Below, one piece after another: positions 63,795 to 64,000 of a stretch of 64,000 nt of DNA. This stretch comes from Penelope pileata (lineage: Eukaryota; Chordata; Aves; Galliformes; Cracidae). The stretch covers positions 758,316 through 822,315 of the forward strand of contig WBMW01005641.1 in assembly GCA_013396635.1 (NCBI GenBank), read 5' to 3'. Position 1 is the stretch's first letter. Each line of letters opens with the position of its first letter. The notes beneath the pieces are model-generated. The model made no database searches. It worked only from the letters and a program-made list of their open reading frames with translations, and was not told the origin of the DNA. Made by a program: the position numbers and the translations under genes.

Positions 63795-64000
63795 CTCAGG
63801 CCCGGGCTCGGAGCAGCTCGGGGGACGCGCGGGGCGAGAAGGAGAACGGGGACGGGAGGAGGACGATGACGGAGAGCTCCCACCCGTCCCTGCCCCACGG
63901 CTCTCCCCAGGCAGCGCGAACGGCACAGGCCGCGGCCCGGCACTCCTCCCCGCCGGCTGGGCCCCTCCGCCCGGCGCTGCTGCCGCTGAGGACGGCGGGG
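63540..64000 (-). promoter_or_regulatory. PCNX4: PCNX4 CpG-island promoter and probable non-coding exon 1
   Basis: The last 460 bases are strongly GC- and CpG-rich and continue past the window. On the minus strand CCTGAG|GTAGGT is a good donor with its exon edge at 63795, so non-coding exon 1 probably runs from within 63800-64000 to 63795 and joins the acceptor at 60900. The transcription start cannot be fixed from sequence alone. Confidence 0.65.

Noticed and set aside
1..64000. CRISPR arrays, operons, phage or other prokaryotic systems
   Set aside because: None seen. Introns, CR1 elements and CpG islands show a vertebrate nuclear genome.

Overview
The window looks like genomic DNA from a bird, most likely a galliform such as chicken. 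Three things point that way: several chicken-repeat-1 (CR1) LINE fragments, a dead mariner of the Galluhop/Mariner1_GG type, and compact vertebrate genes with GT-AG introns. The organism call and the neighbour synteny are inferences. The exon structures below were read directly from the sequence and chained by reading frame.

Layout. Positions 1-8782 hold no recognisable coding exon. They end at a minus-strand splice donor inside a CpG island (about 8640-9330, with a 63-base N gap). From conserved vertebrate gene order (PPM1A-DHRS7-PCNX4, remembered from human chromosome 14) this is probably the promoter, non-coding exon 1 and start of intron 1 of PPM1A on the minus strand. No PPM1A coding sequence lies in the window. 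Positions 9325-26480 are intergenic, AT-rich and sprinkled with CR1 pieces. A second CpG island (about 26480-27010) starts DHRS7 on the plus strand. DHRS7 has seven coding exons from 26767 to 47211, which chain in frame to a 333-residue short-chain dehydrogenase/reductase, with a poly(A) signal at 47375. PCNX4 (pecanex-like 4) runs convergently on the minus strand. Ten coding exons from 60862 down to 51360 chain in frame to 1183 residues, and a non-coding first exon lies in a third CpG island at about 63540-64000.

Relation of the genes. DHRS7 and PCNX4 are tail to tail, with roughly 2 kb between their likely 3' ends. DHRS7 is an NADPH-dependent ER reductase of retinoids and steroids. PCNX4 is a poorly characterised multi-pass membrane protein. 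Nothing in the sequence ties them functionally; the arrangement is conserved synteny.

No new biological system is evident. The points most worth a second look are a probable divergent transcript at the PPM1A-side promoter, a palindromic TAATCC/GGATTA site in the intergenic AT-rich block, the altered C-terminal tail of DHRS7, a CR1 remnant abutting the DHRS7 promoter, and the decayed mariner in DHRS7 intron 2.
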